Notes: a model not told the origin generated them from the sequence alone. A stretch of 42,629 bases of DNA from Desulfosporosinus sp. OT (GCF_000224515.1 NZ_AGAF01000153.1:1-42629), one strand, 5' to 3'. Counted from the first letter of the stretch, positions 7,872-16,090 are shown. Numbers and translations: made by a program.

Positions 7872-9209
7872 TTAGCCCAGATCTAGCTGTGGAACAGGTG
7901 TGCGGAAGCCCTTAGTTAAGATAAACAGATAGATCACACCCGCTGCGAGCCAAGTAAAGCCTACTATATGTGCTGCCGTTCCAAGATTTATAAAAATACT
8001 TCCTGTAACAATCAGCCCGATCAGCGGGGAAATCAGATATTGCAGCGCGTGTCTTACCGGGTTGCGCCCTCTGCCTTCTTTATCCAGCCTATAGAATTTC
8101 CAGATAACAGAAATATTAAGCAGAATAAATCCGAACAAAGCGCCGAAGCTGACCATTGTGGTAATAAGATCAAGCGAACAGAGCAGAGAAATTGGTGTGA
8201 TGACCAATCCGACAAAAGTAATCGCAACAAACGGAGTCTGGTGCTTTTGACTAACATAGGACAGCTGCTTGGGCAGAGCGCCGTCCCGCCCCATCGCAAA
8301 CAGCACGCGTGCCACAGCGGCCTGTGAGGTTTGGCAAGTCGCCACACCAAAAGAAAGAACTAGGACGATAGTGGTAAACACAGTGAGCCACTTGCCGCCG
8401 ACAAAGCTGACAATATCAATAAATGCAGAGTCCACCTTCAGGTTTTGGTAATTAGGGTAAGCCATGCCGGCTAAGAAAGTAATGGCTATAAAAAGACCGC
8501 CGCTGAGCAAAATAGCCCAAATAATAGCGCGTCCGACGGATTTTTCCGGGTCGACGGTTTCTTCGGCGAGGGTACTGATTGCATCAAAGCCAAGATAGCT
8601 TAGAATAACGATACCGGTCGTTTGCAGAACACCGGAAAGCTCAAAGTGCCCCGGATTGTAGAACGAAAGGGTATTAAAGTGAATCGTACCGGCCATCCAT
8701 AAATGAATTGTGCATGCGACAAAGGCCACAATCACCAGAATCTGCAGTGCGAACAAAATCCAGCTGCACTTTGACATTAGGTTTACGCCAAGGATATTCG
8801 TCACTGTGCTGAAGATGATGAAAGCCAGGGCCCAGATCCAGGTGGGAACCGTGGGAAGCAGCGCATTGGCAAAGGAGCTTCCGATAATTACGACTGTGGC
8901 GGGCATCAAAAAATAGTCCAGCAGAATAGACCAGCCCGTTAAAAAACCCAACTGCGGCATAGCGCCTTTCTGAACATACAGATAGACCGAGCCTGCCAGG
9001 GGATATTCCCGGGCCATAGAGCGGTAGCTCATGCCGGTAAACAACATTGCTGCCATCCCGATCAGATAGCAAAGCGCTACCATGCCGTTAGACGGTCCCA
9101 GGTAAACACCGTACATTGCGGCCGGTGCCAGCGGGATCATAAACACCAGTCCATAGACGACCAGATCCTTGGTGGACAGTGTTCGTTTTAATGTAGAATG
9201 TGTACTCAT
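7872..9209 (-). CDS. APC-superfamily amino acid permease
   Basis: 445 residues, mostly hydrophobic, with about twelve membrane helices as in the amino acid-polyamine-organocation family. The first helix carries the conserved GLVFMIPLAPAAMYGVYLGPSNGMVAL stretch. The segment ILSYLGFDAISTLAEETVDPEKSVGRAI is the family signature loop (FxGFdaistlaEEt-P). It would import an amino acid or amine with a proton or by exchange. ATG 9209 is behind AAAGGAGGATAAATTA. The leader carries a long inverted repeat and a second structured stretch. The gene lies just downstream of the dehydrogenase beta subunit on the same strand, so it is probably the uptake system for that enzyme's substrate. Confidence 0.92.
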   Translation of the reverse strand: MSTHSTLKRTLSTKDLVVYGLVFMIPLAPAAMYGVYLGPSNGMVALCYLIGMAAMLFTGMSYRSMAREYPLAGSVYLYVQKGAMPQLGFLTGWSILLDYFLMPATVVIIGSSFANALLPTVPTWIWALAFIIFSTVTNILGVNLMSKCSWILFALQILVIVAFVACTIHLWMAGTIHFNTLSFYNPGHFELSGVLQTTGIVILSYLGFDAISTLAEETVDPEKSVGRAIIWAILLSGGLFIAITFLAGMAYPNYQNLKVDSAFIDIVSFVGGKWLTVFTTIVLVLSFGVATCQTSQAAVARVLFAMGRDGALPKQLSYVSQKHQTPFVAITFVGLVITPISLLCSLDLITTMVSFGALFGFILLNISVIWKFYRLDKEGRGRNPVRHALQYLISPLIGLIVTGSIFINLGTAAHIVGFTWLAAGVIYLFILTKGFRTPVPQLDLG

Positions 9210-9234
9210 TAATTTATCCTCCTTTTCTCAGCCG

Positions 9235-9284
9235 CGTGCAGTAAAATCCAGCCTTGCCACACACCGCTGCACGATTTTAGGCTA
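9235..9284 (-). promoter_or_regulatory. Structured 5' leader of the permease with two mutually exclusive stems
   Basis: On the transcript strand TAAAATC-GTGCAG is followed 18 nt later by GATTTTA-CTGCAC. TAAAATC can pair with GATTTTA and GTGCAG with CTGCAC. The stems are in crossing order with no connecting nucleotides, so only one is likely to form at a time. The segment ends about 20 nt before the GGAGG site. It could be a two-state switch or simply a degenerate repeat. Confidence 0.4.
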
Positions 9285-9292
9285 AAAAAATA

Positions 9293-9334
9293 GACAAAGG
9301 GGCTGAAATGCTCTTAGTCCAGACCCCTTTGTCT
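9293..9334 (-). promoter_or_regulatory. Shared leader inverted repeat, copy 1 (terminator/attenuator-like)
   Basis: On the minus strand GACAAAGGGGTCTG starts the element and CCCCTTTGTC closes it, followed by TATTTTTTT. The 10-bp stem plus U run acts as a good rho-independent terminator between the dehydrogenase beta gene and the permease. The left arm matches copies 2 and 3 upstream of the ornithine-cyclodeaminase-like gene and the amino acid dehydrogenase gene. Confidence 0.65.
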
Positions 9335-9354
9335 GTCATATCAAATACAAATGT

Positions 9355-10476
9355 TTATCTGGCCTTAAAACGATCATACCGGAGATCGCTCAGGTCCAGT
9401 GTCAGTTCGCTGCCGGTTGCCAGTTCGGAAAGCAGCATACCAACCGGCGGCGCAATACCAAAACCATGCCCGGTAAAGCCACAGGCAACGATCAGGCCCG
9501 GAACTTCCTCGACAGGGCTGATCACCGGCACGTGATCGGCGCAGGAATCTATCCAGCCGGCCCAGGTACGAATGATCTTAAGATCCGCGAGAACCGGAAA
9601 ATAGCTTAGAATGCCCCGGCACGCTGCAGAAGCACTGACCGAAGAGCTGACAGTCTTGCCTGGCTTAGCATAGGGCTCCAGTCCTGAATTCGTGCCGAAT
9701 ACAAAGGAGCCATGCGTACTTTGATGGCCGTAAAAATCGGCTGCCGCTGTACCCAGCATCTGATAGAACATTGGCTCGACTGCTTCGGTGACCAGGGTTT
9801 CCAACAGGAGCGGGGTCATCGGTACGTCGATGCCGACGGTGTTCAAAATAGGGCGGCTCTCCATACCGGCAGCAACAATAATCCGGTCTCCTTCAAACAC
9901 ATTGTTCTGAGTGACGACTTGCCGTGCCGCACCCTGCAGTTTGCGGATTTCCGCGACCTTTTCGCCGGTAATAAAGCGAGCACCTAACTGCCGCGCCCGG
10001 CGATAGAAGGCCAGGGTTGCCAGCAGCGGATTGGCATGCCCATCGGTCGGGCACCAGCTTGCGCCCAGCACGGAATCTGAAAGATAGGGGCAGATTTCCC
10101 GCGCTTCCACTCCGGAAATCATTTTTACATCCAGACCGCATTGAACCGATCTCTGAGTAAGTACCTCCAAAATCTTGAGGTGGGCTTCCGTTTTACCCAG
10201 GCGCAGGTTGCCCTCTTGATAGTACTCAACATCGACACCGAGTTCATCCTTTAAGTTTGGCCAGATATGTCGGATACCGTACATGACGATGGGCAGCTCA
10301 CGTGGATCGCGCCCTGACTGCCGGACGCCGCCGCCGTTTCGGGACGAACCGCCGTCGCCAATACTGTCGCTGCCCTCCAAAACGAGGACGCTAATTCCTT
10401 TTTTAGCCAGGTAGTAGGCAGTGGCACAACCAATGATACCTGCACCAATGATCAAAACTTCCGCGTGGTTACTCAT
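9355..10476 (-). CDS. FAD-dependent oxidoreductase, DAO family, beta subunit of an HcnABC/proline-dehydrogenase-like complex
   Basis: 373 residues. The N-terminus carries the FAD-binding motif IGAGIIGCATAYYLAKKG (about residues 8-25) and GDGGSSRNGGGVRQSG. The C-terminus ends in VACGFTGHGFGIAPPVGMLLSEL, typical of glycine/D-amino-acid oxidases, HcnC, opine oxidase B and archaeal dye-linked proline dehydrogenase beta. In such complexes this subunit oxidises the amine C-N bond and passes electrons to the alpha subunit. Start is ATG 10476 behind TTTAGGAGGTGATCAGC; an upstream GTG at 10485 is less likely. It overlaps the end of the BFD gene by 8 bases, so it is co-translated with it. Confidence 0.9.
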   Translation of the reverse strand: MSNHAEVLIIGAGIIGCATAYYLAKKGISVLVLEGSDSIGDGGSSRNGGGVRQSGRDPRELPIVMYGIRHIWPNLKDELGVDVEYYQEGNLRLGKTEAHLKILEVLTQRSVQCGLDVKMISGVEAREICPYLSDSVLGASWCPTDGHANPLLATLAFYRRARQLGARFITGEKVAEIRKLQGAARQVVTQNNVFEGDRIIVAAGMESRPILNTVGIDVPMTPLLLETLVTEAVEPMFYQMLGTAAADFYGHQSTHGSFVFGTNSGLEPYAKPGKTVSSSVSASAACRGILSYFPVLADLKIIRTWAGWIDSCADHVPVISPVEEVPGLIVACGFTGHGFGIAPPVGMLLSELATGSELTLDLSDLRYDRFKAR

Positions 10477-10798
10477 GCTGATCACCTCCTAAATCCCGAG
10501 CTAGTATCCGCATTTCAATCGGACGCATCGGCGCTCTTGAGGCTGCCGGTTCCAACTCAGACGGCGTAACGCCAAGTTCGGAGGCCACAATGGCCTTTAC
10601 CAAGCGGGAACAGGTTTGTCCCTGACACAATCCCATGCCGGTACGGAGATAGCGCCGGATCTCGGTCAGGGTGAACATACCGTCATGCACCGCGCTGCGA
10701 ATCTCACCTTTGGTGATTTCCTCGCAGCGGCAGATAATCAGATTGTCATCGGGCGCAGCTGCAAAGGCGCCAATTTCCTTCGTTCTGTCTTTTGCCAT
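10469..10798 (-). CDS. BFD-like [2Fe-2S] protein
   Basis: 109 residues. Cysteines at 23, 25, 58 and 63 (ICRCEEITKGEI ... GLCQGQTCSRLV) form the C-x-C-x32-C-x4-C pattern of bacterioferritin-associated ferredoxin/nitrite reductase BFD domains. In archaeal dye-linked proline dehydrogenases and in related clusters a separate or fused BFD module sits between the FAD subunits. It starts 5 bases after the alpha subunit stop, with the ribosome site GGCGGAGGTG overlapping that stop codon, and overlaps the beta subunit. It is most likely an electron-transfer subunit of the same enzyme. Confidence 0.88.
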   Translation of the reverse strand: MAKDRTKEIGAFAAAPDDNLIICRCEEITKGEIRSAVHDGMFTLTEIRRYLRTGMGLCQGQTCSRLVKAIVASELGVTPSELEPAASRAPMRPIEMRILARDLGGDQHE

Positions 10799-10803
10799 GC
10801 GTC

Positions 10804-12384
10804 TTACACCTCCGCCTTGTAGAATCGTGCTTTCATCGCCATATCACGCGGCACTTTTATGGTCAGTAAATGAGTTTTATCAAAAGCCGGAGCACTCCGG
10901 ACCTGCACAACCTCGGCCGTGCAGACTTTCTGCCCGTCTCTGCCGAGGGCGAAGCCCTTGTCGCCTTCGGGGGGAAGCGGAAGGAATTCATAGGGCAGGG
11001 TAACCGTTGCATAATCTTCTGCAAAATCTTCGTTAACGAGGAAAATTGCCTGTCCGGAGCAGGAAGCAACGCACATTCCGCAGTCTATGCATGTTTCGGA
11101 TTCGTCGACCACAGGCAGCGCGGTGATTTGACTGCCGATGCGGATACATTTCTTGGGACAGGCATCCTGACAGGGATTGCAGGGGATATTCTGGGTACAT
11201 TCAATAACAGGATGAACGCCTTTTTGCTTTGTCACGCCAGGATAGCGGCTGATTTCATCCTCCGCGATAAAGCCAACCCTAAGCAGGTTTTCGGAGATGG
11301 CGCAGCCTTCCTCAGTTTTGGTGATTGTTTTGCCGCGGCTTTCTGGAGCGAACATGCCTTGCCGCAGACTGGACAGTGCGGGTTTCAGTTCTTGTACCTG
11401 CGCGTTAAGGGCTGTTTTATCGATAAAACCCAGCCGGTAAGCCGCCGCCACGCCGGCAATGCGCCCTTCAATCATCGCGGAGCTGGCCTCTTCGATTCCG
11501 GAAACATCGCCTGCTGCGAAGATACCGGGTACAGAGGTCTCGCCGAATTCATCGACTACAGGAACATAGCCGGCCTTGCGGGGATTATCTTCCATAGCGC
11601 AGTAGGCCATATCGGCTAGCTGAGACATGGGGGAAAGCCCAACCGCCAAACAGATCGTATCGACTGCCAAGTGCTTTTCCGTACCCGGAATGACTTGGCG
11701 GTCTGCGCCGACCCGGCCGATTGTTACGCCGGTTACCTGAACAGAGCCTTCGGCCTTGACGATGGTGTGTTCCATATAAAAGGGTACACCGCAGCGCGCT
11801 ATTTTCGCCGCATGGACACCATAGCCGCCGACACGCGGTGCCATGTCGCAGACGGCCACAACCTCGCAGCCGGCCTGCAGCAGCTGATAGCTGACAACGA
11901 GGCCGACATTGCCGCTGCCCAGCATCAGCACACGCTTGCCGGGCAGAACGCCGTGCAAATTCATCATGGTTTGCGCCGCACCTGCACCAATAACACCGGG
12001 CAGTGTCCAGCCCTCAAAAGGCACCATATTTTCGGAAGCGCCGGTGGCGATAATGATAGTATCGGCCTTGAAGTGCCGCACATCGCTACCAATTTTCACC
12101 GTGATTTCTTTTTCCGGAAACAGTCCGATGACGACGGCGTTCAGAACGACTTCTACGCCGGTTTCCGCCGCCTGAGCAAGCAGATCTTCGCCGATGCGAA
12201 AGCCACGAATCTTGGCCTTATGCTCCTTGGCGCCAAAGAATTTATGGATTTGCTTAAACAGCTGTCCTCCCGGTTTGGCGTTTTCATCAAAGACCGCAAC
12301 GGCAAGCCCGCGTTTGGCCGCCTCAATGGATGCGGATAACCCGGCGGGTCCCGCGCCGATCACAATCAGATCGTAACGTTTCAT
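10804..12384 (-). CDS. FAD/NAD(P)-binding oxidoreductase alpha subunit with fused ferredoxin-type Fe-S domain
   Basis: 526 residues. FAD motif GAGPAG at 10-15, NAD(P)/second nucleotide motif GSGNVG at 156-161, and GIFAAGD near 287-293. This is the pyridine nucleotide-disulfide oxidoreductase fold of HcnB, opine oxidase A and proline dehydrogenase alpha. Residues ~396-442 add eight cysteines in two clusters (CTQNIPCNPCQDACPKKC and CIDCGMCVASC), a 2x[4Fe-4S]-type ferredoxin insertion. The frame can be extended upstream, but ATG 12384 overlaps the preceding HcnA-like stop by 4 bases (ATGA) and begins the fold exactly, so it is the true start. It should collect electrons from beta and deliver them to NAD, a quinone or ferredoxin. 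Confidence 0.9.
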   Translation of the reverse strand: MKRYDLIVIGAGPAGLSASIEAAKRGLAVAVFDENAKPGGQLFKQIHKFFGAKEHKAKIRGFRIGEDLLAQAAETGVEVVLNAVVIGLFPEKEITVKIGSDVRHFKADTIIIATGASENMVPFEGWTLPGVIGAGAAQTMMNLHGVLPGKRVLMLGSGNVGLVVSYQLLQAGCEVVAVCDMAPRVGGYGVHAAKIARCGVPFYMEHTIVKAEGSVQVTGVTIGRVGADRQVIPGTEKHLAVDTICLAVGLSPMSQLADMAYCAMEDNPRKAGYVPVVDEFGETSVPGIFAAGDVSGIEEASSAMIEGRIAGVAAAYRLGFIDKTALNAQVQELKPALSSLRQGMFAPESRGKTITKTEEGCAISENLLRVGFIAEDEISRYPGVTKQKGVHPVIECTQNIPCNPCQDACPKKCIRIGSQITALPVVDESETCIDCGMCVASCSGQAIFLVNEDFAEDYATVTLPYEFLPLPPEGDKGFALGRDGQKVCTAEVVQVRSAPAFDKTHLLTIKVPRDMAMKARFYKAEV

Positions 12385-12707
12385 GCGGAACCCTCCTTGC
12401 GCTTGCCGGATATGCCGTACTGGGTTTCCACATTCATACCTTCTGTCAGGGGGGTGACGCAGGTACGGATATTCGGTTTGCCGTCCACGATCATGACGCA
12501 GTCCGTACAGCGGCCGATGGCACAAAATATGCCGCGGGGTTTGTTTTCTTTCTTGGAATAGCGGTGTACCATCACACCGGCGGCACGCAGTGCCGAGGCG
12601 ATCGGCTCGCCTTCATAACCTTCCATGGGCTTGCCGTTATATGTGAACGTGATGAGCCGCCCCCTCTGCGGCGCTCCCAAAATTGGATGCTCCTCAATAC
12701 GCATCAT
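12381..12707 (-). CDS. HcnA-like (2Fe-2S)-binding gamma subunit
   Basis: 108 residues. Cysteines at 62, 67, 70 and 83 (GIFCAIGRCTDCVM ... IRTC) give the C-x4-C-x2-C-x12-C plant-type [2Fe-2S] pattern. The N-terminal TFTYNGKPMEGYEGEPIASAL is typical of HcnA and of the small subunit of D-hydroxyproline/opine/sarcosine-type dehydrogenases. ATG 12707 follows AAAGGGGACATGAG and the end overlaps the alpha subunit start by 4 bases. It completes a four-polypeptide complex (gamma, alpha, BFD, beta). Confidence 0.9.
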   Translation of the reverse strand: MMRIEEHPILGAPQRGRLITFTYNGKPMEGYEGEPIASALRAAGVMVHRYSKKENKPRGIFCAIGRCTDCVMIVDGKPNIRTCVTPLTEGMNVETQYGISGKRKEGSA

Positions 12708-12735
12708 CTCATGTCCCCTTTCTTTTTCGCAGCGA

Positions 12736-13872
12736 TTACGCCAGAGCCGGAGCTTTCCATAAGTTCAGCTTTGTACCGATACCTTTTTCCAGCGCGTTGC
12801 GGTAGCAGACTGTCCCCCAGGCAACATCCTCCACCGGCATACCGCCAACGGAATAAATAATGATTTCGTTTTCTTGGCGGTGTACCGGGATCTTGCCTGT
12901 CAGAATGTCGCCCAGGTCGTCTACCTGCTCCTTCTTCAGCTTTCCTTCGTGAATCAGGTCCATACAGTGCACAGCCGGAATCGGAACGGTGTTGTAGGCC
13001 GGATAGCCACATTCCTCTTCCCAGGCCTCGTAGAGCTGAATGTTATCAGTAACGTTTCTGGCACGGTTGAGGATGAAATCATCATCAAAGCGCGCAGCCG
13101 CCGGACAAAGAAACAGTGTGCCCGGTTGAATCCATTCCTCACTGACATAGGGATACTCCTTCGGATCACCTGTCGGGCTGGAGGTGCACAAGCAGACAAT
13201 GTCGCTGCCGCGGACTGCTTTTTCCACTGTCTCTACTACTTGAATAGTCTTAACCTGGGGATATTCCTGCCGGATATGTTCCGCGAAGTTCTCAATGGCT
13301 GCTGCTCCGCGTCCCTTGATTTTGACGGTCTCAATACCGGAGCGCACCGCCATGATTGCCGCAAAGGAAGTCTTGCTCATAACGCCTGGCCCGACTACAC
13401 CGACAACCTTGGCATCTTCCTTAGCAAAATATTTTACGCCGACACCGGGCACGGCACCGGTACGGTAAGCACTCAGAATGTTAGCCGACATGTAGGCAAG
13501 GGGAGCGCCGGTATCTTTGTCATTGAGCGTCAGCATCAGAATGGAGCGGGGCAGCTGCTGCTTCTTGTTCTCTACATTAGAGCCGTACCACTTCATACCT
13601 GCCATATCGAATCTGCCGCCGAGATAAGCGGGCATGGCCATAAATCGCCGGTCCGGCCCATTGGTTGGCATATTGGGAAACGGGGAGCTATCCGGGAAAA
13701 CCATCATGACACCATGGGAGTTGCCGTTCGACCCGCCCATGCGATAATCTCCGATTTTCATAAGTTTGAACATCTCTTCCATTGTTTCCACACAGCCTGC
13801 CATGTCTTTGACCCCGGCGGCGATCATATCCTCTTCACTCAAATACAAAAAATCAATGTTAGTGCTGCTCAT
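12736..13872 (-). CDS. Ornithine cyclodeaminase/mu-crystallin family protein ('tyramine oxidase subunit B'-type)
   Basis: 378 residues. The central Rossmann motif VVGVVGPGVMSKTSFAAIMAV (about 150-170) and the preceding SANILSAYRTGAVPGVG helix are diagnostic for the OCD/mu-crystallin family. That family includes ornithine cyclodeaminase, ketimine reductases, and proteins labelled tyramine oxidase subunit B in databases. It could act as an NAD(P)-dependent imine reductase/dehydrogenase or cyclodeaminase. TTG and ATG codons lie at 13878 and 13872; ATG 13872 sits 9 bases after AGGAGG and is chosen. It is the first gene of the operon, and its leader carries the shared inverted repeat. Confidence 0.88.
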   Translation of the reverse strand: MSSTNIDFLYLSEEDMIAAGVKDMAGCVETMEEMFKLMKIGDYRMGGSNGNSHGVMMVFPDSSPFPNMPTNGPDRRFMAMPAYLGGRFDMAGMKWYGSNVENKKQQLPRSILMLTLNDKDTGAPLAYMSANILSAYRTGAVPGVGVKYFAKEDAKVVGVVGPGVMSKTSFAAIMAVRSGIETVKIKGRGAAAIENFAEHIRQEYPQVKTIQVVETVEKAVRGSDIVCLCTSSPTGDPKEYPYVSEEWIQPGTLFLCPAAARFDDDFILNRARNVTDNIQLYEAWEEECGYPAYNTVPIPAVHCMDLIHEGKLKKEQVDDLGDILTGKIPVHRQENEIIIYSVGGMPVEDVAWGTVCYRNALEKGIGTKLNLWKAPALA

Positions 13873-13904
13873 AAACAATTGCCTCCTCTATCTTCTATTT
13901 CATC

Positions 13905-13961
13905 CAAATGCAGCAAAGGGAACCCACGGTATCCTCAACAGATACTGCAGACTCCCTTGTC
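13905..13961 (-). promoter_or_regulatory. Shared leader inverted repeat, copy 2
   Basis: On the minus strand GACAAGGGAGTCTGCAGTATC begins an imperfect stem closed by GGATACCGTGGGTTCCCTTTG: AAGGGA pairs with TCCCTT and GTATC with GATAC. There is no U run. It lies ~35 nt before the start of the OCD-like gene and shares its left arm with copies 1 and 3. Confidence 0.6.
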
Positions 13962-13975
13962 TCTCTCTGATGCTC

Positions 13976-14017
13976 ATTTTACACGCCGTCTTTGGCGAAT
14001 TATTGTATAAATCGGAA
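13976..14017 (-). promoter_or_regulatory. Promoter of the OCD-HcnA-alpha-BFD-beta operon with conserved upstream block
   Basis: On the minus strand TCCGATTTATACAATAAT is followed, 35 nt from its start, by the -10 candidate TAAAAT; the -35 region (AATAAT) is poor. The same block and spacing occur before the amino acid dehydrogenase gene. A weak -35 covered by a conserved block suggests an activator-dependent promoter. Confidence 0.5.
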
Positions 14018-14080
14018 CTGCCGGAAATTGCTTCGAACAGATGGGAAACCATGATGGCCTGAATTATTTAAGGGTATCTC

Positions 14081-14296
14081 TTACTCCTGAATACTCTCAA
14101 GGTTTAAATCTCTTTCCAGAGAATGAAAAAATTCCAAGCCGGAGACCAGCGATCTAGTATGGCGCTCGACAATAACATATGATTCGCTGCCCGGCTCATA
14201 GATATAAACCGTTTCAACCCCATAAGGATATAATTTAGCAACAAAATTACCATCTGAGTTTTTCTCAGCTTTTTTACTAAATATCGCGTCCGTCAT
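14081..14296 (-). CDS. Small conserved-looking protein translationally coupled to RidA
   Basis: 71 residues, family not recognised: mixed charge, no membrane helix, no Cys cluster, with a beta-rich core (FVAKLYPYGVETVYIYEPGSESYVIVERH) and a helical end (SGLEFFHSLERDLNLESIQE). Its ATG overlaps the RidA stop by 4 bases (ATGA), a sign of translational coupling and of a real gene. It is the last gene of the dehydrogenase-RidA unit. It may bind or stabilise RidA or the oxidase, but no function can be assigned. Confidence 0.7.
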   Translation of the reverse strand: MTDAIFSKKAEKNSDGNFVAKLYPYGVETVYIYEPGSESYVIVERHTRSLVSGLEFFHSLERDLNLESIQE

Positions 14297-14709
14297 ATAC
14301 CTCTCCCTTCAACCGCTGCCCCAATTATCGCATCCATTTCTATTTCCACCAATTGGGTAGGCCGATTCAGCATAGGCGTTCCGACAAATGTACATAGTGG
14401 TTTAATCTCACGAAATATTTCCGAATAAGCCTTGGCAACTTCAGGCGCATACCCCATATCTGTCATATAAACCTTTACCTTGATTACCTCTTCCTTTTTT
14501 GAACCGGCCTTTCCCAAAAGATTCACTTGTTTTTCGAGAACATACTTTGTCTGTTCATAAGGGCTGCCTTCACCATGAATTGTTCCATCCGGCAGTACAG
14601 CTGTTGTTCCGCCTATATAGATAAACGGTCCAACTTTAATCATCCGTGAATATCCTGATTTTTCCTCTAAGGGAGCACCCGATGAATAATTTGTTCTCGT
14701 CAATTCCAT
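14293..14709 (-). CDS. RidA family enamine/imine deaminase
   Basis: 138 residues, the usual length of the YjgF/YER057c/UK114 family. Recognised by GYSRMIKVGPFIYIGGTTAVLPDG near the N-terminus, KVKVYMTDM in the middle and the C-terminal NRPTQLVEIEMDAI. RidA proteins hydrolyse reactive 2-aminoacrylate and other enamine/imine products to keto acids and ammonia. A longer frame reaches 14748, but ATG 14709 starts the domain and follows GGAAGGAGAAGAG. Its place beside a flavin amine dehydrogenase fits removal of the imine that enzyme would make. Confidence 0.88.
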   Translation of the reverse strand: MELTRTNYSSGAPLEEKSGYSRMIKVGPFIYIGGTTAVLPDGTIHGEGSPYEQTKYVLEKQVNLLGKAGSKKEEVIKVKVYMTDMGYAPEVAKAYSEIFREIKPLCTFVGTPMLNRPTQLVEIEMDAIIGAAVEGRGI

Positions 14710-14838
14710 TTTAAATCTCTTCTCCTTCCAATCTTCAAGGCATGCCAACTATCGGCGTTATACCGATCGTTTTGTTGGACAGCATAGCCATTTTTTTAGT
14801 CCGATCCTGCAAGCTAACCAATAGCAGGATAATTCCAG

Positions 14839-16062
14839 TTATCTGGTATATACCGAATATTTCTCTTCCAGTTCACTGTTAATCTGTTTCGTAAGGTTAC
14901 GTAGATTACGAGTTTCAAATCGTTTCTGCTCTAAACGCTTGTCTGCTATCTCCCAGGCACATTGAAGAGGATTTTTAGCGGACCCTGCTCTCAGCATTGT
15001 ACAAATATCCATAATATTCCTTAATATTCGCTTTTCAATTGATCTTTTTACTCGTTCCCATTTGTCCTCAATAGAAATCGAAATCAAGTTTTCGATTTCT
15101 AGTAGCCATTCCTCATAACTGGAAATAACTCCGCCTGAATTTGCTATAATTCCCGGAATAGAAATAATCCCTTTAGCATGTATCATACTTCTCAGGTCAT
15201 CGTTAGTGTAAGCAATATTAGCTCCTTCAGCGATAAGTTTAACATTAAGTCCTTCGCAAACAGCTGAATTCACGCTTCGGCCCGGGCCTGCCAGGACTAA
15301 GATGTCAGCCGCCTGAGTCAAAAGAACTGCCGGATCGGAATAATATTGAGCCCCTGCAAAATCCTGCAGTCCGTCCTTTAGACAAGTACGAGAGTCAATC
15401 AAGTTAACAAGAGAGGTTGCCGAAAGACCAGCGGGGGAATAAACCGCGCCGCTTACGTCACTTATTCCCATAATGACAGCTCCTTTTTCAAGGAGGATTT
15501 TAACAACATTTCCGCCTACTTCTCCAATCCCCTCAACAATAACCCGTGATCCTTTTATATCTAAATTCAGGTCCATATTATTAAGAACTTCTTCTATGCT
15601 AAATACAACTCCATAAGCGGTACTGCCTAACTCATGGGGAATTCCCGTACTTTTTCCTGTTGCAGCCAGTCTGGATTTGCGCCACCCTTTTACAGAAGCA
15701 CACCCGGCAATAAAAGCATCGATTTTTTTGCAGTCTGTATTGACATCCGGAGCAGCACACCATTTATTTGGAACAAAATCAATCTTTGCTAACTCGCGAC
15801 CAAATGCATACATGGCCTCTTCAACTTGGTTTAAATCTGCAAGCCGTATGCCCCCTTTAGCTCCGCCAAATGGCAAGTCGGCAAGAATACATTTATAGGT
15901 CATTTCTGCGGCCAGAGCAGAAATCTCCTCCTCAGTTACCCGAGAGTGAATGCGAATACCACCTTTCGCAGGAACGGTTTTCTCCACTGTATCCATAACT
16001 AAAATTGCTTCCCCATCAATTCTGTATTTATCCAAATTAATTTTAAGCACTGTTTCAGACAA
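14839..16062 (-). CDS. Glu/Leu/Phe/Val dehydrogenase family enzyme
   Basis: 407 residues, the typical length. It has the substrate-binding GGIRIHSRVT and PFGGAKGGI motifs, the CAAPDVNT segment holding the catalytic aspartate, GSTAYGVVFS, and a Rossmann motif VEGIGEVGGNVV. Such enzymes reversibly deaminate an amino acid to a keto acid with NAD(P). TTG 16062 is placed 7 bases after AGGAGG; the frame extends to 16095, but that extension reads through the ribosome site. The usual glutamate-dehydrogenase residues are only partly kept (PDVNT instead of PDVGT), so a substrate other than glutamate is possible. It heads the dehydrogenase-RidA-71 aa unit. Confidence 0.9.
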   Translation of the reverse strand: MSETVLKINLDKYRIDGEAILVMDTVEKTVPAKGGIRIHSRVTEEEISALAAEMTYKCILADLPFGGAKGGIRLADLNQVEEAMYAFGRELAKIDFVPNKWCAAPDVNTDCKKIDAFIAGCASVKGWRKSRLAATGKSTGIPHELGSTAYGVVFSIEEVLNNMDLNLDIKGSRVIVEGIGEVGGNVVKILLEKGAVIMGISDVSGAVYSPAGLSATSLVNLIDSRTCLKDGLQDFAGAQYYSDPAVLLTQAADILVLAGPGRSVNSAVCEGLNVKLIAEGANIAYTNDDLRSMIHAKGIISIPGIIANSGGVISSYEEWLLEIENLISISIEDKWERVKRSIEKRILRNIMDICTMLRAGSAKNPLQCAWEIADKRLEQKRFETRNLRNLTKQINSELEEKYSVYTR

Positions 16063-16090
16063 GCTAACACCTCCTAAAAATAGATTTAAT

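Noticed and set aside
9235-9284. H-type pseudoknot in the permease leader
   Set aside because: The two stems cross, but both connecting loops would have zero length, which is not feasible. Mutually exclusive hairpins are the more reasonable reading.
10870-12339. Two plus-strand open frames of 249 and 222 codons opposite the alpha subunit
   Set aside because: They mirror the codon bias of the real minus-strand FAD/Fe-S gene and resemble no protein.
12874-14010. Long plus-strand open frame of 378 codons opposite the OCD-like gene
   Set aside because: It is a shadow of the well-supported minus-strand gene, has Cys/His-rich random-like text and no ribosome site.
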